From positions 62,001-126,000 of the forward strand of contig NZ_NFHH01000007.1 in assembly GCF_002161285.1 (NCBI RefSeq): a stretch of 64,000 nt of DNA, given 5' to 3'. How positions within the stretch are numbered: position 1 is the first letter of the stretch; each line of letters begins with the position of its first letter. Below the pieces are notes generated by a model, which saw only the letters and a program-made list of their open reading frames with translations, was not told where the DNA came from and did no database searches. The position numbers and the translations under genes were made by a program. Origin of the DNA: Blautia sp. An81. Lineage in GTDB: Bacteria > Bacillota > Clostridia > Lachnospirales > Lachnospiraceae. Positions 16,821 through 25,172 of the stretch are shown one piece after another.

Positions 16821-17491
16821 ATCCTGCCACCTGCCTTTCTGTTTCGGCGTTCCAGCATATTCACCGCCAGAAGGATTATTATTGAGATTACTACATTTAC
16901 CATGACCCAGAAAAAGGCTTCCTGCTCATTATTGGTCCGCCAAAGCTGATAAACCGTGGTAGATATGGTGGCCGTCCGCCCCGGAACATATCCGATGAGC
17001 ATACTGGTGGCTCCGTATTCTCCCAGAGCCCTGGCAAAAGCCAGGACCGTTCCTGCCAGGATTCCCTGACGGCAGGCCGGCATCCGGATACGCCAGAAAA
17101 TATAGGTATTGGAAAGGCCCAGGGTCTGCCCGGAATATGCCAGGGTAGTGTCAAAACTTTCAAAGGCTCCCCTGGCTGTCCGGTACATCAACGGAAAAGC
17201 TACTACCGCCGAAGCTACAATGCCTCCATACCAGGTCATTGCAAACTGTATGCCGAAATTAGCCAGAAATCTGCCCAGGGGCCTTTGAGGCCCCAGAAGT
17301 ATCAGCAGAAAATAACCGCATACCGTAGGAGGAAGTACCATGGGCAGAGTCAGTATCACATCTAAAATCCCTTTCACGGCCCTGGGAAGCCTGGCTATAT
17401 AGTAAGCGGAAGGGATTCCCAGGAAAAATACAGCCGTACAGCTGATGGCCGCAATCCGCAGAGAGTTCCATAAAGGATACCAATCGATCAT
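16817..17491 (-). CDS. modB: Molybdate ABC transporter permease ModB
   Basis: A 224-residue permease with five membrane segments. The coupling-helix region is clear: VLAFARALGEYGATSMLIGYVPGRTATISTTVYQLW, the EAA motif of ModB/CysT-type permeases. Its start overlaps the modA stop and its end overlaps modC, so modABC are translationally coupled. Confidence 0.92.
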   Translation of the reverse strand: MIDWYPLWNSLRIAAISCTAVFFLGIPSAYYIARLPRAVKGILDVILTLPMVLPPTVCGYFLLILLGPQRPLGRFLANFGIQFAMTWYGGIVASAVVAFPLMYRTARGAFESFDTTLAYSGQTLGLSNTYIFWRIRMPACRQGILAGTVLAFARALGEYGATSMLIGYVPGRTATISTTVYQLWRTNNEQEAFFWVMVNVVISIIILLAVNMLERRNRKAGGRI

Positions 17492-18411
17492 CCTTCTGTC
17501 ACCCTGGAGAAGCCAACCTCTTCAAAGATTTCCATACAGGCATCTGTCTGAAGGAAATCCAGAAAAGCCTGAGCCTCTTCCTGATGCTGACTGTTCTTCA
17601 TAACAGCGGCAGGATAGATCACCTGTCCGCACATTTCCGGCGTAGCATAGTCAGAAGCTGTAAGCCCTGCAGAGTAAGCATCTGTGCAATAAATAACGCC
17701 GCAGTCCACGGTGCCTTCAGAAACCTGTGTGGTTACTTCTTTTACATTACTGCCGTAAGAGATCCGGCCATTTGCAGCCAGTTCTTCTTCATTCAGTCCA
17801 TAATACTCCAGGATCTTCTGGGTATACTGTCCTACCGGCACATCGCTGTTTCCCATTCCAAGAAGAATTGTTCCTTCCTTCAATGCTGCCGCCATATCAT
17901 CAAATGTCTCTAACGGCACACTGCTGTTTTCGCTGACGCAGAGCACGACCTTATTTTCCAAAATATCGATCCTGGAGTCCTCCAGGACCAGATCAAGCCC
18001 TTCTGTGTTCGCCGACGGGTCTGCTGTACTGTCCATCTGATCCATCTGGGTCTGTCCTGCAGAAATAAAAAGATCACAGACAGCGCCTTCCTGGATCTGG
18101 GTCTTTAAAGTTCCTGAGGAGTCAAAGTTAAAGACCAGACTTACATTGGGCTGCTCTTCTTTATAGAGTTCGCTGATTTCTGTAAGAGTCTCTGTGAGAG
18201 AAGCTGCTGCAAATACAGTCAGTTCCACCTCTTCTCCTTCTTCAGTCGTTTCCTGGCTGTCAGAAGCTGTTTCTGCAGCGTCTGTTTCCTCTGCTGCAGC
18301 GTCTTCTCCTCCGGCGGTCTCAGATGTCTCTGTGCCGCTTCCCTGGCCGCATGCCCCCATGGCCAATGCCATTGCGCCTGCCAGCAGTACTGCTAAAACC
18401 TTTTTTTTCAT
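17488..18411 (-). CDS. modA: Molybdate-binding lipoprotein ModA
   Basis: A 307-residue solute-binding lipoprotein. Lys-rich start, hydrophobic core and lipobox AMGAC put the lipidated Cys at about residue 21. A long Glu/Asp/Thr/Ser linker (about 22-63) tethers the domain. The ModA fold begins at LTVFAAASLTETLTEISELY and has the anion-binding Ser region NFDSSGTLKTQIQEGA. Later come LGMGNSDVPVGQYTQ and DCGVIYCTDAYSA. It captures molybdate outside the membrane for ModBC. It is first in the mod operon, with its own consensus promoter at 18551-18579. Confidence 0.92.
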   Translation of the reverse strand: MKKKVLAVLLAGAMALAMGACGQGSGTETSETAGGEDAAAEETDAAETASDSQETTEEGEEVELTVFAAASLTETLTEISELYKEEQPNVSLVFNFDSSGTLKTQIQEGAVCDLFISAGQTQMDQMDSTADPSANTEGLDLVLEDSRIDILENKVVLCVSENSSVPLETFDDMAAALKEGTILLGMGNSDVPVGQYTQKILEYYGLNEEELAANGRISYGSNVKEVTTQVSEGTVDCGVIYCTDAYSAGLTASDYATPEMCGQVIYPAAVMKNSQHQEEAQAFLDFLQTDACMEIFEEVGFSRVTEG

Positions 18412-18550
18412 TTGCTTTCTCCTTTCTTATTCAGAAATTTTATATACAAAACGTGGATTTACACGCTTTGCTCCTAAAGCTATCAGAAAAATACTGGCCC
18501 TCATCCTGCAAGCAAAAAATATTCGTCAAATCTCCGAAAATTGTATAATA

Positions 18551-18579
18551 AGTATAGCAATTTTTTTGGGGTTTCTCAA
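18551..18579 (-). promoter_or_regulatory. Promoter of the mod operon
   Basis: TTGAGA (18574-18579), 17 bases, TATACT (18551-18556) on the minus strand. Start near 18544 gives a leader of about 130 bases to modA. A short stem (ACGTG/CACG) lies near 18450-18465. The promoter overlaps the stop codon of the HAD gene, so mod genes can be made independently of the upstream cluster. I see no clear Moco riboswitch and no copy of the 28.2/31.5-kb operator motif here. Confidence 0.7.
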
Positions 18580-19250
18580 GCAAATTCCTCTATTTTAACT
18601 ATTTCTCCTTCTTGGATCAGATAACTTTCTTCATTATTTTTTCTCCATCTCAGATCTTCTCTTTTATCTCCAAGGAAAAATAACTTCTGTTCTTCTTCTG
18701 GTGCTGCTACAGCAAAAAATTTATCTCTTTTATTCCATATAGTAAGGATTTCTCCGTATCCTACAGGGTTTTCCCCTGCATAATAAAGCTCATTGGCCAG
18801 CACCTGGATCCCCGTTTCCCAAATTCCCTGTGCCTCCAGCCAGAAGCGGATCACATTTCCCAAGCCTGCAGAGACGATCCAGACCGGCAAAGTTTCCTTT
18901 CTGCAAAACTCCAGGAGTTCCAGAGTTTCTCTCCTGGGAGGCAGCAGCTTTGCCGCCTTTTTTAGTATCTCTTCACCAATGCCCTCTCTCACATACAATT
19001 CCATCTGTTCCTTCCACCAGTTCTCTGCCCTTTTGTTCAAAGTTGCCTTCTCCTGCCCCTTCTTTGCAGCATGCAAAATCTCTCTTCCCATTTTCTGAAA
19101 AAGCCGGTCTCGCCCTGCGGCCAGTCCCGAAGTTTCCCCCAGTACGTGAACCGCCCCGTGAAGGGAACTGCCGAAGAGGGTCAGGGTCCCGTCAAAGTCC
19201 GTCACCAGCATTCCCCTGTTCTGGAGCAGTTCCTCTTTGATCCTGTTCAT
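18576..19250 (-). CDS. HAD-superfamily phosphatase (UMPH-1-like)
   Basis: About 224 residues from the ATG at 19250, preceded by GGAGG. HAD motif I is VTDFDGTLTLF, motif II is VSAG in PVWIVSAGLGNVIRFWLEA, the Lys of motif III lies in NKRDKF, and motif IV is FFLGDKREDLRWRKN. The helical cap between motifs I and II, with the SAGLGN motif, resembles pyrimidine 5'-nucleotidases (UMPH-1 family). Its start overlaps the end of the ModE-like gene, and it closes the cofactor-type gene block. It probably removes a phosphate from a nucleotide or cofactor intermediate. Substrate unknown. Confidence 0.75.
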   Translation of the reverse strand: MNRIKEELLQNRGMLVTDFDGTLTLFGSSLHGAVHVLGETSGLAAGRDRLFQKMGREILHAAKKGQEKATLNKRAENWWKEQMELYVREGIGEEILKKAAKLLPPRRETLELLEFCRKETLPVWIVSAGLGNVIRFWLEAQGIWETGIQVLANELYYAGENPVGYGEILTIWNKRDKFFAVAAPEEEQKLFFLGDKREDLRWRKNNEESYLIQEGEIVKIEEFA

Positions 19251-19593
19251 TCCCCGTTCCTCCATAATAACGTTCTATCACTGCATCTGCTGCTGCCCAG
19301 GCGGCCTGTTCCGCCTCTTCATAAACTTCAAGCATCTTCCGGCCTTCTGCTGTAAGGGTGGAACCGTTTTTTCTCATACGGTGCAGCAGCTGTATGCCCA
19401 GCGCCGCTTCTGCCTGGCGTACGATCCGCCAGGCCTTGCTGTAAGCCATTCCCATATGCCGGGCTGCCAGGTTCAGTGAGGAAAACTGATCTACACCGTG
19501 AAGAAGATCCGCCACTCCCCTTCCAAAGTATTCATTTCCTTTATCCTCTCTGCGCTTGATACGCAGCCGGGCAATATAATAAAATTCATTCAT
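19192..19593 (-). CDS. ModE-like winged-helix DNA-binding protein without a Mop domain
   Basis: A 133-residue protein matching the N-terminal DNA-binding domain of ModE (LysR-like winged helix): LLHGVDQFSSLNLAARHMGMAYSKAWRIVRQAEAALGIQLLHR, then a wing MRKNGSTLTAEGRKMLEVYEEAEQAA. Full ModE has two C-terminal molybdate-binding Mop/TOBE domains. They are absent, so it cannot sense molybdate in the usual way. In single-domain ModE-like proteins of anaerobes the signal is unclear. It is a plausible regulator of this molybdenum locus. The stop region overlaps the HAD gene. Confidence 0.8.
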   Translation of the reverse strand: MNEFYYIARLRIKRREDKGNEYFGRGVADLLHGVDQFSSLNLAARHMGMAYSKAWRIVRQAEAALGIQLLHRMRKNGSTLTAEGRKMLEVYEEAEQAAWAAADAVIERYYGGTGNEQDQRGTAPEQGNAGDGL

Positions 19594-19622
19594 CTGCGTT
19601 CCCCCTGCCTCTGTCCCTTCTC

Positions 19623-20831
19623 TTAGTTCTCTATCCTGCGCTTTCCCCGGTAGCAGGGCTCATCCTCTGGTTCTGCAGATTTCCAGGTACAGTTGAGTTT
19701 TCTCCCTTTCCACTCTCCGGGAAGCAGGCCTCCGGCTTTTTCCTCTATGCCTTTTTCCGTTGTCAGCCCCTCTATTTCCAGAATTTCTCCTTTCCTGGAT
19801 ATCCGGTAATCCACGATCCATGGGATCTGGAATATATAGTCATCAAGTTCTTCCATTTCTCTTCCTTCCCCAATCCTGCTGACGGAATCCAGCCGCCGCA
19901 GGCAGCAGCCGCAGGGACAGATTCCCGGCAAAAAGCGGCTTATGTCCCCTGTGCGGTAGCGAATCAGAGGCATAGCCCCGGCCTCTATGAGAGTCACTGT
20001 AAGCTCCCCCCACTCTCCTTCCGGTACTGCTTTTCCCTTTTCGTCTACAATCTCCCCAATAATATCATTTTCCCGCAGGTGCATACCCTGAAAAGCCGGA
20101 CAGGTGACAGCACCTCCAAGTCCCATTTCCCTGGACCCATAGTGGGGGTACAGTCTGGTACCCAGACGCTCTTCGATTGCTTTCATGATTCCCGGGGGAC
20201 AGGCGTCGCCGCTGACCAATCCTCTTTTGATACTGCTCTTTGGCCTCATACGGAGCAGAGACAGCAGCAGTACAGGAGGGCCTATAAACGTCTCCGGTTT
20301 CTCTTCGTCCAGAAGTTCCAGCATCTCCCCGAAGCTTCTCATGTTTCCTGCAGGCACAGGCACGGCGCCCAGCCCTTCCACAGCCTCCTGTATCAATTCG
20401 CCCAGTCCCCTGTCTCCCGTAAAAGGCATGGCGATCAAGGCCTTTTCCCCCCAATGGATCAGCTCGGAAAGTCCTGCCGAAAAAAAGGATACTGTCCGAT
20501 CATTGTCCCGGGCGGTATAAAAGACCCTTTTTGCAGGTCCCGTGGTTCCTGAGGTTTCCCAGCTTCTCACTCTCTCGATCTTTGACTGGCTGACCAGAAG
20601 CATCCGATTCCCCTGTTCTTTCAGATCCTGCTCTGTAGTAAAGGGCAGGGTTTCCAGTTCCTTCAGAGAGTTCAGGCGCCGGGGCAGGTTCCGGTAAAAT
20701 CCCTGTCTGGCGTATTCTCTTTCCAGAAGCCGGTTCAGTTTTTCCAGCTGCCGGCTTTCTATCGCCTGACGGTCCAGGATTTTTATCCCTTCCTTCTCCT
20801 TTACCCAGGAATCCAGTTTCGCTATATTCAT
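19623..20831 (-). CDS. AMP-dependent CoA ligase-like enzyme (DVU_1553-type)
   Basis: A 402-residue member of the adenylate-forming superfamily, closest in layout to phenylacetate-CoA ligase. P-loop SWETSGTTGPAKRVFYTARDND near residue 90. Adenylate-binding YPHYGSREMGLGGAVTC in the middle. Hinge motif LIRYRTGDISRF near residue 300, followed by a CPCGCCLRRLDSVSRI segment. Catabolic relatives have about 430 residues. Here it lies in a molybdenum-enzyme maturation block, with its start overlapping the radical SAM stop by four bases. From memory, this corresponds to the family NCBI calls DVU_1553. It probably activates a carboxyl group as AMP or CoA ester. The acid is unknown. Confidence 0.8.
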   Translation of the reverse strand: MNIAKLDSWVKEKEGIKILDRQAIESRQLEKLNRLLEREYARQGFYRNLPRRLNSLKELETLPFTTEQDLKEQGNRMLLVSQSKIERVRSWETSGTTGPAKRVFYTARDNDRTVSFFSAGLSELIHWGEKALIAMPFTGDRGLGELIQEAVEGLGAVPVPAGNMRSFGEMLELLDEEKPETFIGPPVLLLSLLRMRPKSSIKRGLVSGDACPPGIMKAIEERLGTRLYPHYGSREMGLGGAVTCPAFQGMHLRENDIIGEIVDEKGKAVPEGEWGELTVTLIEAGAMPLIRYRTGDISRFLPGICPCGCCLRRLDSVSRIGEGREMEELDDYIFQIPWIVDYRISRKGEILEIEGLTTEKGIEEKAGGLLPGEWKGRKLNCTWKSAEPEDEPCYRGKRRIEN

Positions 20832-22510
20832 CTATACAAAGCCCTCCCGTCAGATCCTGTCAGATTATAAATGCAGAAAGGCACCATGCCATACCGGCTG
20901 TCTGATTCCAGAATATAACACCGGCGTAAACGGTCCAGTTCCAGATTCCAGGCGTCCTGGAACAGCATACCGGAAACCGCCAGCGTATTTCTGTGGATCT
21001 CCCTCAGAAAATTGTCCAGAGAAGAAGTATCCAGAGTCAGTCTTCCCGTTTCTTCCCCGCAGCAGCAGTTTTCTTCCCGAGGCGGCTCTGTGCAGCGGCT
21101 TTCGCCGGTTCTTTCTTCCCCGCAGCAGCCATCTCCGGCCTGAAGACCTTCCCTGCAGCAGTTTCCGCTCCACTGGCGGGCCACAAAATCCCGGGCCTGT
21201 TCCGACAGGCCGGAAGTCCTTGGCTCCCCATGAGCCAGAAGTTTCATGGAACCATCTTTCTGCCTAAGGTAGTTGGCCTGAAAGGTACAGTAAGGATTAG
21301 TGGCGCCTCCTCCGGTAAAATCTCCGGCATGGATCCAGCCTCCTGTCTGTTCTTCCAGAAGCCTCAGCATTTTCGGTATGGTTATCCGATAGCTGCCTTT
21401 TGACTCGCTGCAGCGTCCGAAATAACTGACTGGCTGAAAATGAACGCCTCTTATCACAGGCATCCGGCTTCTTGCATAAAAAAGAATTTCCCCGGCCTGG
21501 TCTTCGTTAACTCCCGGAGCAATGACCGGAACCAGCACGACTCCCAGTCCCGCTGCCTCGCAGGCATCGATGGCTTTCTTTTTGATCTCCAGCAGAGGAC
21601 GGCCCCTTAAAACCTGATATGGGGCCTCTTTCAGTCCGTCAAACTGCAGGAAAACACAGGAAAGTCCTGCTCTTTTCAGCTTCTCTGCATATCCCGGTTC
21701 TTCTGCCAGACGGATCCCGTTGGTGTTCAGCTGAAAAAATGTAAAACCCAGTTTTTTCCCAAATCGAAGGATTTCTTCCAGATCTTCCCGGACCGTAGGC
21801 TCTCCCCCGGAAATCTGAAGATTAAAAGGCCCTCCCTGTTCCATGAGATACTGCATCTGGTCTTTCAGTTCCTCCAATGGTACATCCCGGCCTTGCGGGC
21901 CGGATCCGGCGAAGCAGGTCGGGCACTGAAGATTACACCTTCCGGTTACTTCCAGCAGAACACAGCAGCCCCGGCGCTGATGGTTTTCGCAGAGGCCGCA
22001 GTCCAGAGGGCATCCCTGCTTTTCAGGAAGGGCGGCGGGAATCCTGTCTGAAGGAAGGATATGTTTTCCCCAGTCCCGGTAGCTTTCCTGTGTTCCTTCC
22101 CAGATCAGCGCTTCAAATCTTCCGTGTTCCGGACATTCTTTTACCAGATAGATCCCGTCTTCTCTTACTGCTTTTTGGGCCGGCAGGACTTTCAGGCATA
22201 CCGGGCAGATGCTCTCTCCTTTTTCCTCCATATAAATTTCCTGGTTTTTCATCCAGGCCTCCATCCGGTTCTTTTCCTCTTCCCAGTTTTCTGCTGTATA
22301 ATTGATCTTCACAACCTTTTCCTTCAGGATTCCCTTGACCTCCAGAGCCCCCTTCTTTGCCGAAAAAACCGGGCGGCGGAACCGATGGTTTTCTTTTACT
22401 TCAAACCCCTCCAGCCTTGCAGCCAGCTCCTCTCCGGTAATAGGAAGTTCATATTCATACGTTCTGGCTTCTGCAAAACAGTTTTCTGTCTTTTTCCATT
22501 TAAATTCCAT
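20828..22510 (-). CDS. trsS: Radical SAM protein TrsS-like
   Basis: A 560-residue radical SAM enzyme. An N-terminal region of about 95 residues is followed by CPVC (102-105) and CPEHG, and a CPLDCGLC segment (167-174). The radical SAM cluster is C192, C196, C199 in RCNLQCPTC. The SAM GGEP-type motif is ISGGEPTVRED. After about residue 400 comes a C-terminal extension unusually rich in Cys (about 450-505: NCCREG, DGCCGEE, ENCCCGEE), which may bind extra clusters or a metal. The layout matches what NCBI names radical SAM (seleno)protein TrsS, known only from conserved neighbourhoods. I see no in-frame TGA, so this is a Cys version. Reaction unknown. Confidence 0.75.
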   Translation of the reverse strand: MEFKWKKTENCFAEARTYEYELPITGEELAARLEGFEVKENHRFRRPVFSAKKGALEVKGILKEKVVKINYTAENWEEEKNRMEAWMKNQEIYMEEKGESICPVCLKVLPAQKAVREDGIYLVKECPEHGRFEALIWEGTQESYRDWGKHILPSDRIPAALPEKQGCPLDCGLCENHQRRGCCVLLEVTGRCNLQCPTCFAGSGPQGRDVPLEELKDQMQYLMEQGGPFNLQISGGEPTVREDLEEILRFGKKLGFTFFQLNTNGIRLAEEPGYAEKLKRAGLSCVFLQFDGLKEAPYQVLRGRPLLEIKKKAIDACEAAGLGVVLVPVIAPGVNEDQAGEILFYARSRMPVIRGVHFQPVSYFGRCSESKGSYRITIPKMLRLLEEQTGGWIHAGDFTGGGATNPYCTFQANYLRQKDGSMKLLAHGEPRTSGLSEQARDFVARQWSGNCCREGLQAGDGCCGEERTGESRCTEPPREENCCCGEETGRLTLDTSSLDNFLREIHRNTLAVSGMLFQDAWNLELDRLRRCYILESDSRYGMVPFCIYNLTGSDGRALYR

Positions 22511-22532
22511 CTTTAAAATGTATCCTCCGTTT

Positions 22533-23681
22533 TCAGGTTTCTTCCATCTGGTCTCCGCACATAGCGGTCACAGCTTCCAGTACCCGGTCTGCATCCGCCC
22601 TTTTCGTAAAACGGGACAGACTCAGGCGTATAGTCCCCTGGGGCGTTCCAAGGTTCTCCATGATCCTGGGCGAACAGTGGAGCCCTGTCCGGCAGATAAT
22701 GTCATAACTGCCGGATAAAATATCTCCGGCCTCTCCCGGATGCCAGCCTGGAATTGTAAAAGAAAGCACCGGCGTAACCGGAGGTTCCGGCTGGATCACC
22801 CGGCAGCCCAGATCCCTCAGCCCCTTTTTCAGATACCGAAGGATTTCCTCCGTTTTCTCCCGGTCCAAAGGATTTTCTTCTGCCCATTGCAAGGCGGCAA
22901 GAAGGCCATGGTAAGAAGGCTCGTTTCCGGTTCCTGCCTCCAGATGGAGAGGCATTTCTTCCGGCATTTCCTTCAGATTGCTTTTTACGCCGGTGCCTCC
23001 CAGTACATAGGGATCCAAAGTAAGCCCCGGCCGGACGTAAAGCCCTCCGGTTCCCTGGGGCCCCAGCAGATACTTATGTCCTGTAAAAGCTGCCATATCT
23101 GCTCCCCATTTTTCCATTTCAACAGAGATCCAGCCCAGACTCTGGGATATATCCAGAAGCATAGCGGCTCCGGCGTCTTTTGCCATGGCCGTCAGGGTCT
23201 CTGCGTCATTGACAGCACCTGTCACATTGGAAGCATGAATCAGCACACACAGTCTGGGCCGGTATTTCCTCACGGCTGTTTTCCACACCTCCGGCTCTAA
23301 CCGGCCGGTCTTATCCACATCCAGGCAGATCACCTGGATCCCCTGTTTTTCCAGCCGATATAAAGGCCGGAGCACTGCATTGTGTTCCGCCTTTGTAGTC
23401 AGCACCCGGTCTCCCGGTTCCAGAGGAAAACCGAAAATAGCCTGGTTCAGGCCCCAGGTAGAATTACTTCCCAGAGCAATCCTTTCCGGACAGGCAACTC
23501 CCAGCAAAGCAGCCAGTTTTTTCCGTACCTGATCAAACACATCAAACTCCCGGATCCCGCCTCTGCCGGCGTCTCCCGGCAGGCTCCTGAGAGCCTGGGA
23601 AACGGCCAGGGCTACACAGTCCGGTTTCGGCCAGGAGGTGGCAGCATTGTTTAAATATACTTTTTGCTCATAACCTTTCAC
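22533..23681 (-). CDS. Cysteine desulfurase-like class V aminotransferase
   Basis: A 382-residue PLP enzyme of the NifS/SufS/CsdA fold. Start KVYLNNAATSWPKPDCV. Substrate region LGSNSTWGLNQAI. PLP Lys in AAFTGHKYLLGPQGTGGLYV. Conserved Cys in RTGLHCSPRIMENLGTPQGTIRLSLSRF, the position of the persulfide-forming Cys. This is the subfamily (TIGR01977 from memory) found near selenium- and molybdenum-dependent hydroxylases. It likely supplies sulfur (or selenium) to the molybdenum cofactor of the upstream aldehyde oxidoreductase, or to an iron-sulfur cluster. Its start overlaps the stop of the NTP-transferase gene by 14 bases. Confidence 0.85.
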   Translation of the reverse strand: MKGYEQKVYLNNAATSWPKPDCVALAVSQALRSLPGDAGRGGIREFDVFDQVRKKLAALLGVACPERIALGSNSTWGLNQAIFGFPLEPGDRVLTTKAEHNAVLRPLYRLEKQGIQVICLDVDKTGRLEPEVWKTAVRKYRPRLCVLIHASNVTGAVNDAETLTAMAKDAGAAMLLDISQSLGWISVEMEKWGADMAAFTGHKYLLGPQGTGGLYVRPGLTLDPYVLGGTGVKSNLKEMPEEMPLHLEAGTGNEPSYHGLLAALQWAEENPLDREKTEEILRYLKKGLRDLGCRVIQPEPPVTPVLSFTIPGWHPGEAGDILSGSYDIICRTGLHCSPRIMENLGTPQGTIRLSLSRFTKRADADRVLEAVTAMCGDQMEET

Positions 23682-24747
23682 CTGTCATCACCTCAAATTC
23701 TTTTATCAGCCGACGGCAGATTTCAATATCCTGTAAAATACGCTTTTTTACTTCTTTTTTCTCCAGGGCTTTCCTATATCTCTCCTCCAGAGATACACGC
23801 CTGTTCTCCATGATCAGTTTATCCGCCAGACACACCAGTACATCCTCTCTGCAAAGAGTATCCGGCTCCTGCTCAAAACCTCTGTGGGCTCCCGTTACTG
23901 CTGCCAGAGCCAGATACCCCTTTTCTTCCAGAAACTTTCTCACCGCTTTTTCATGAAAGGGCTCCAGCCGCAGCAGATCATGAAGGCAGCCTCCGCTTCT
24001 GCAAAGCTCTATATCCAGAAAAGCACCTGCTTCTGTCAGACGCCGGGCCATCCAGGCCGCCAGATCCCCCACCGCCATGCAGTGGGCCCGGATATGAGCC
24101 GGGAGATTTACTTCATCATAGAGTTTTTCACACAACTTGGGGGAAATCCCTCTGTACTTTCTGGCATAGGCCCGGATGCGGGCAAGGTCTTTCTGATCAT
24201 CAGCGTCCATCTGTGCTCCTCCATCTGCTGTCTCTACTGTTTTTGTCTTCATGACACCAAAGGCTCCCTGAAGTCCCTGGCTGCCCTGATAGTCCAGTGC
24301 TTTCTGACAGCCTGCCGGAAACAGAAAGGGGGGATGGAAAGTCTTCCCTCCTGAAGCAGGGATCAGAGCCTCTGCTTCCGGCTCTGCTGCCAAAATTCCC
24401 TCTCTCAGCTTTTGAAATGTTCCCGGAGAGGTTAGCGGAATGTCTCCGGGAAGAAAAAATACGCCCTGTCTCCTGTCCACAGCCTCAAGTCCCAGTTTCA
24501 CAGAAGCCAGCATATCCGTGTCCTGCCAGCAGGGGTTTTCTACGATCTTTACCTCCAGAGCCTTCAAGGCCCTCCTTACCTCTTCTCCCCGGTATCCCAC
24601 AACCACCGTAATATCTCTTATCCCGGCATTTTCCATACTTTGGACAGTCATAGCGATCATGGGAAAGCCGTTTATCTCCAGCAGCGGTTTAAATCCTTCC
24701 ATCCGTCTGGATCTTCCTGCCGCGGCGATCAGCCCTGCTCCTTTCAT
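23668..24747 (-). CDS. NTP transferase fused to HD domain (DVU_1551-type)
   Basis: About 359 residues from the ATG at 24747, which overlaps the preceding stop as ATGA and follows GGAGG. The N-terminal half is a MobA/MocA-like nucleotidyltransferase: GLIAAAGRSRRMEGFKPLLEINGFPMI (signature GxxxRMG-like loop), then FFLPGDIPLTSP for metal and base. The C-terminal half (about 200-340) is an HD domain: LPAHIRAHCMAVGDLAAWMA, GCLHDLLRLEP, ALAAVTGAHRGFE. One chain thus makes and probably breaks a nucleotide bond. MocA attaches CMP to molybdopterin in related enzymes, so a role in nucleotide-type Moco is likely. Here the nucleotide is not known. From memory it matches family DVU_1551. Confidence 0.82.
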   Translation of the reverse strand: MKGAGLIAAAGRSRRMEGFKPLLEINGFPMIAMTVQSMENAGIRDITVVVGYRGEEVRRALKALEVKIVENPCWQDTDMLASVKLGLEAVDRRQGVFFLPGDIPLTSPGTFQKLREGILAAEPEAEALIPASGGKTFHPPFLFPAGCQKALDYQGSQGLQGAFGVMKTKTVETADGGAQMDADDQKDLARIRAYARKYRGISPKLCEKLYDEVNLPAHIRAHCMAVGDLAAWMARRLTEAGAFLDIELCRSGGCLHDLLRLEPFHEKAVRKFLEEKGYLALAAVTGAHRGFEQEPDTLCREDVLVCLADKLIMENRRVSLEERYRKALEKKEVKKRILQDIEICRRLIKEFEVMTGERL

Positions 24748-25172
24748 GGCAATCCTCCTTTTTCCGAAAGGAGTTCCACGCATTTCTGATATACTTCTTC
24801 TACAAGTTCCGGGCATCTTTTCATTTTATTTCCCGGATCTCCCTCCAGGATCTCCCGGCAGGTACAGCCGCCATACCGGCTTTTGGTCCATTCTTCAAAC
24901 CAGTCCGCCAGCTTTTGGATCAGGATCGGGGCCTCCGGGTCTTCCAGTTCTTCCGCCTCTCCTTTTCCCAGAAAATATCCCAAGAAACAGCAGCCTCCCG
25001 TAAGAGCGCCGCAGACTCTTCCGGAAAATCCAAGGCCTCCGTTTAATCCGCTCATGGCCCGTATCAGATCCGGGTCCTCCTTTTCTTCCGATTCCAGCGC
25101 CAGGATCATCAAAATCTGGGCGCAGTAGAATCCCTGTCCTGACAGTTCCAGCATACGCTCAAATAAATCCAT
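24744..25172 (-). CDS. C-GCAxxG-C-C family redox protein (DVU_1555-type)
   Basis: A 142-residue protein of the C-GCAxxG-C-C family (PF09719 from memory). Cysteines lie in FYCAQILMI, VCGALTGGCCFLGYFLG and GGCTCREILEGD, with a last one in KRCPELV. These conserved Cys may hold a cluster or act in electron transfer. The same motif occurs in many anaerobe oxidoreductase operons without an assigned function. It sits between the methyltransferase and the NTP transferase and overlaps both, indicating co-translation. Confidence 0.8.
   Translation of the reverse strand: MDLFERMLELSGQGFYCAQILMILALESEEKEDPDLIRAMSGLNGGLGFSGRVCGALTGGCCFLGYFLGKGEAEELEDPEAPILIQKLADWFEEWTKSRYGGCTCREILEGDPGNKMKRCPELVEEVYQKCVELLSEKGGLP

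Noticed and set aside
18412-18550. Short ORF (25 codons) and molybdenum-cofactor riboswitch in the modA leader
   Set aside because: The ORF has no spaced ribosome site, and I cannot match the leader to a Moco riboswitch fold.
20828-22510. Selenocysteine in the TrsS-like protein
   Set aside because: The expected Sec position would need an in-frame TGA; the frame is open with Cys codons throughout.
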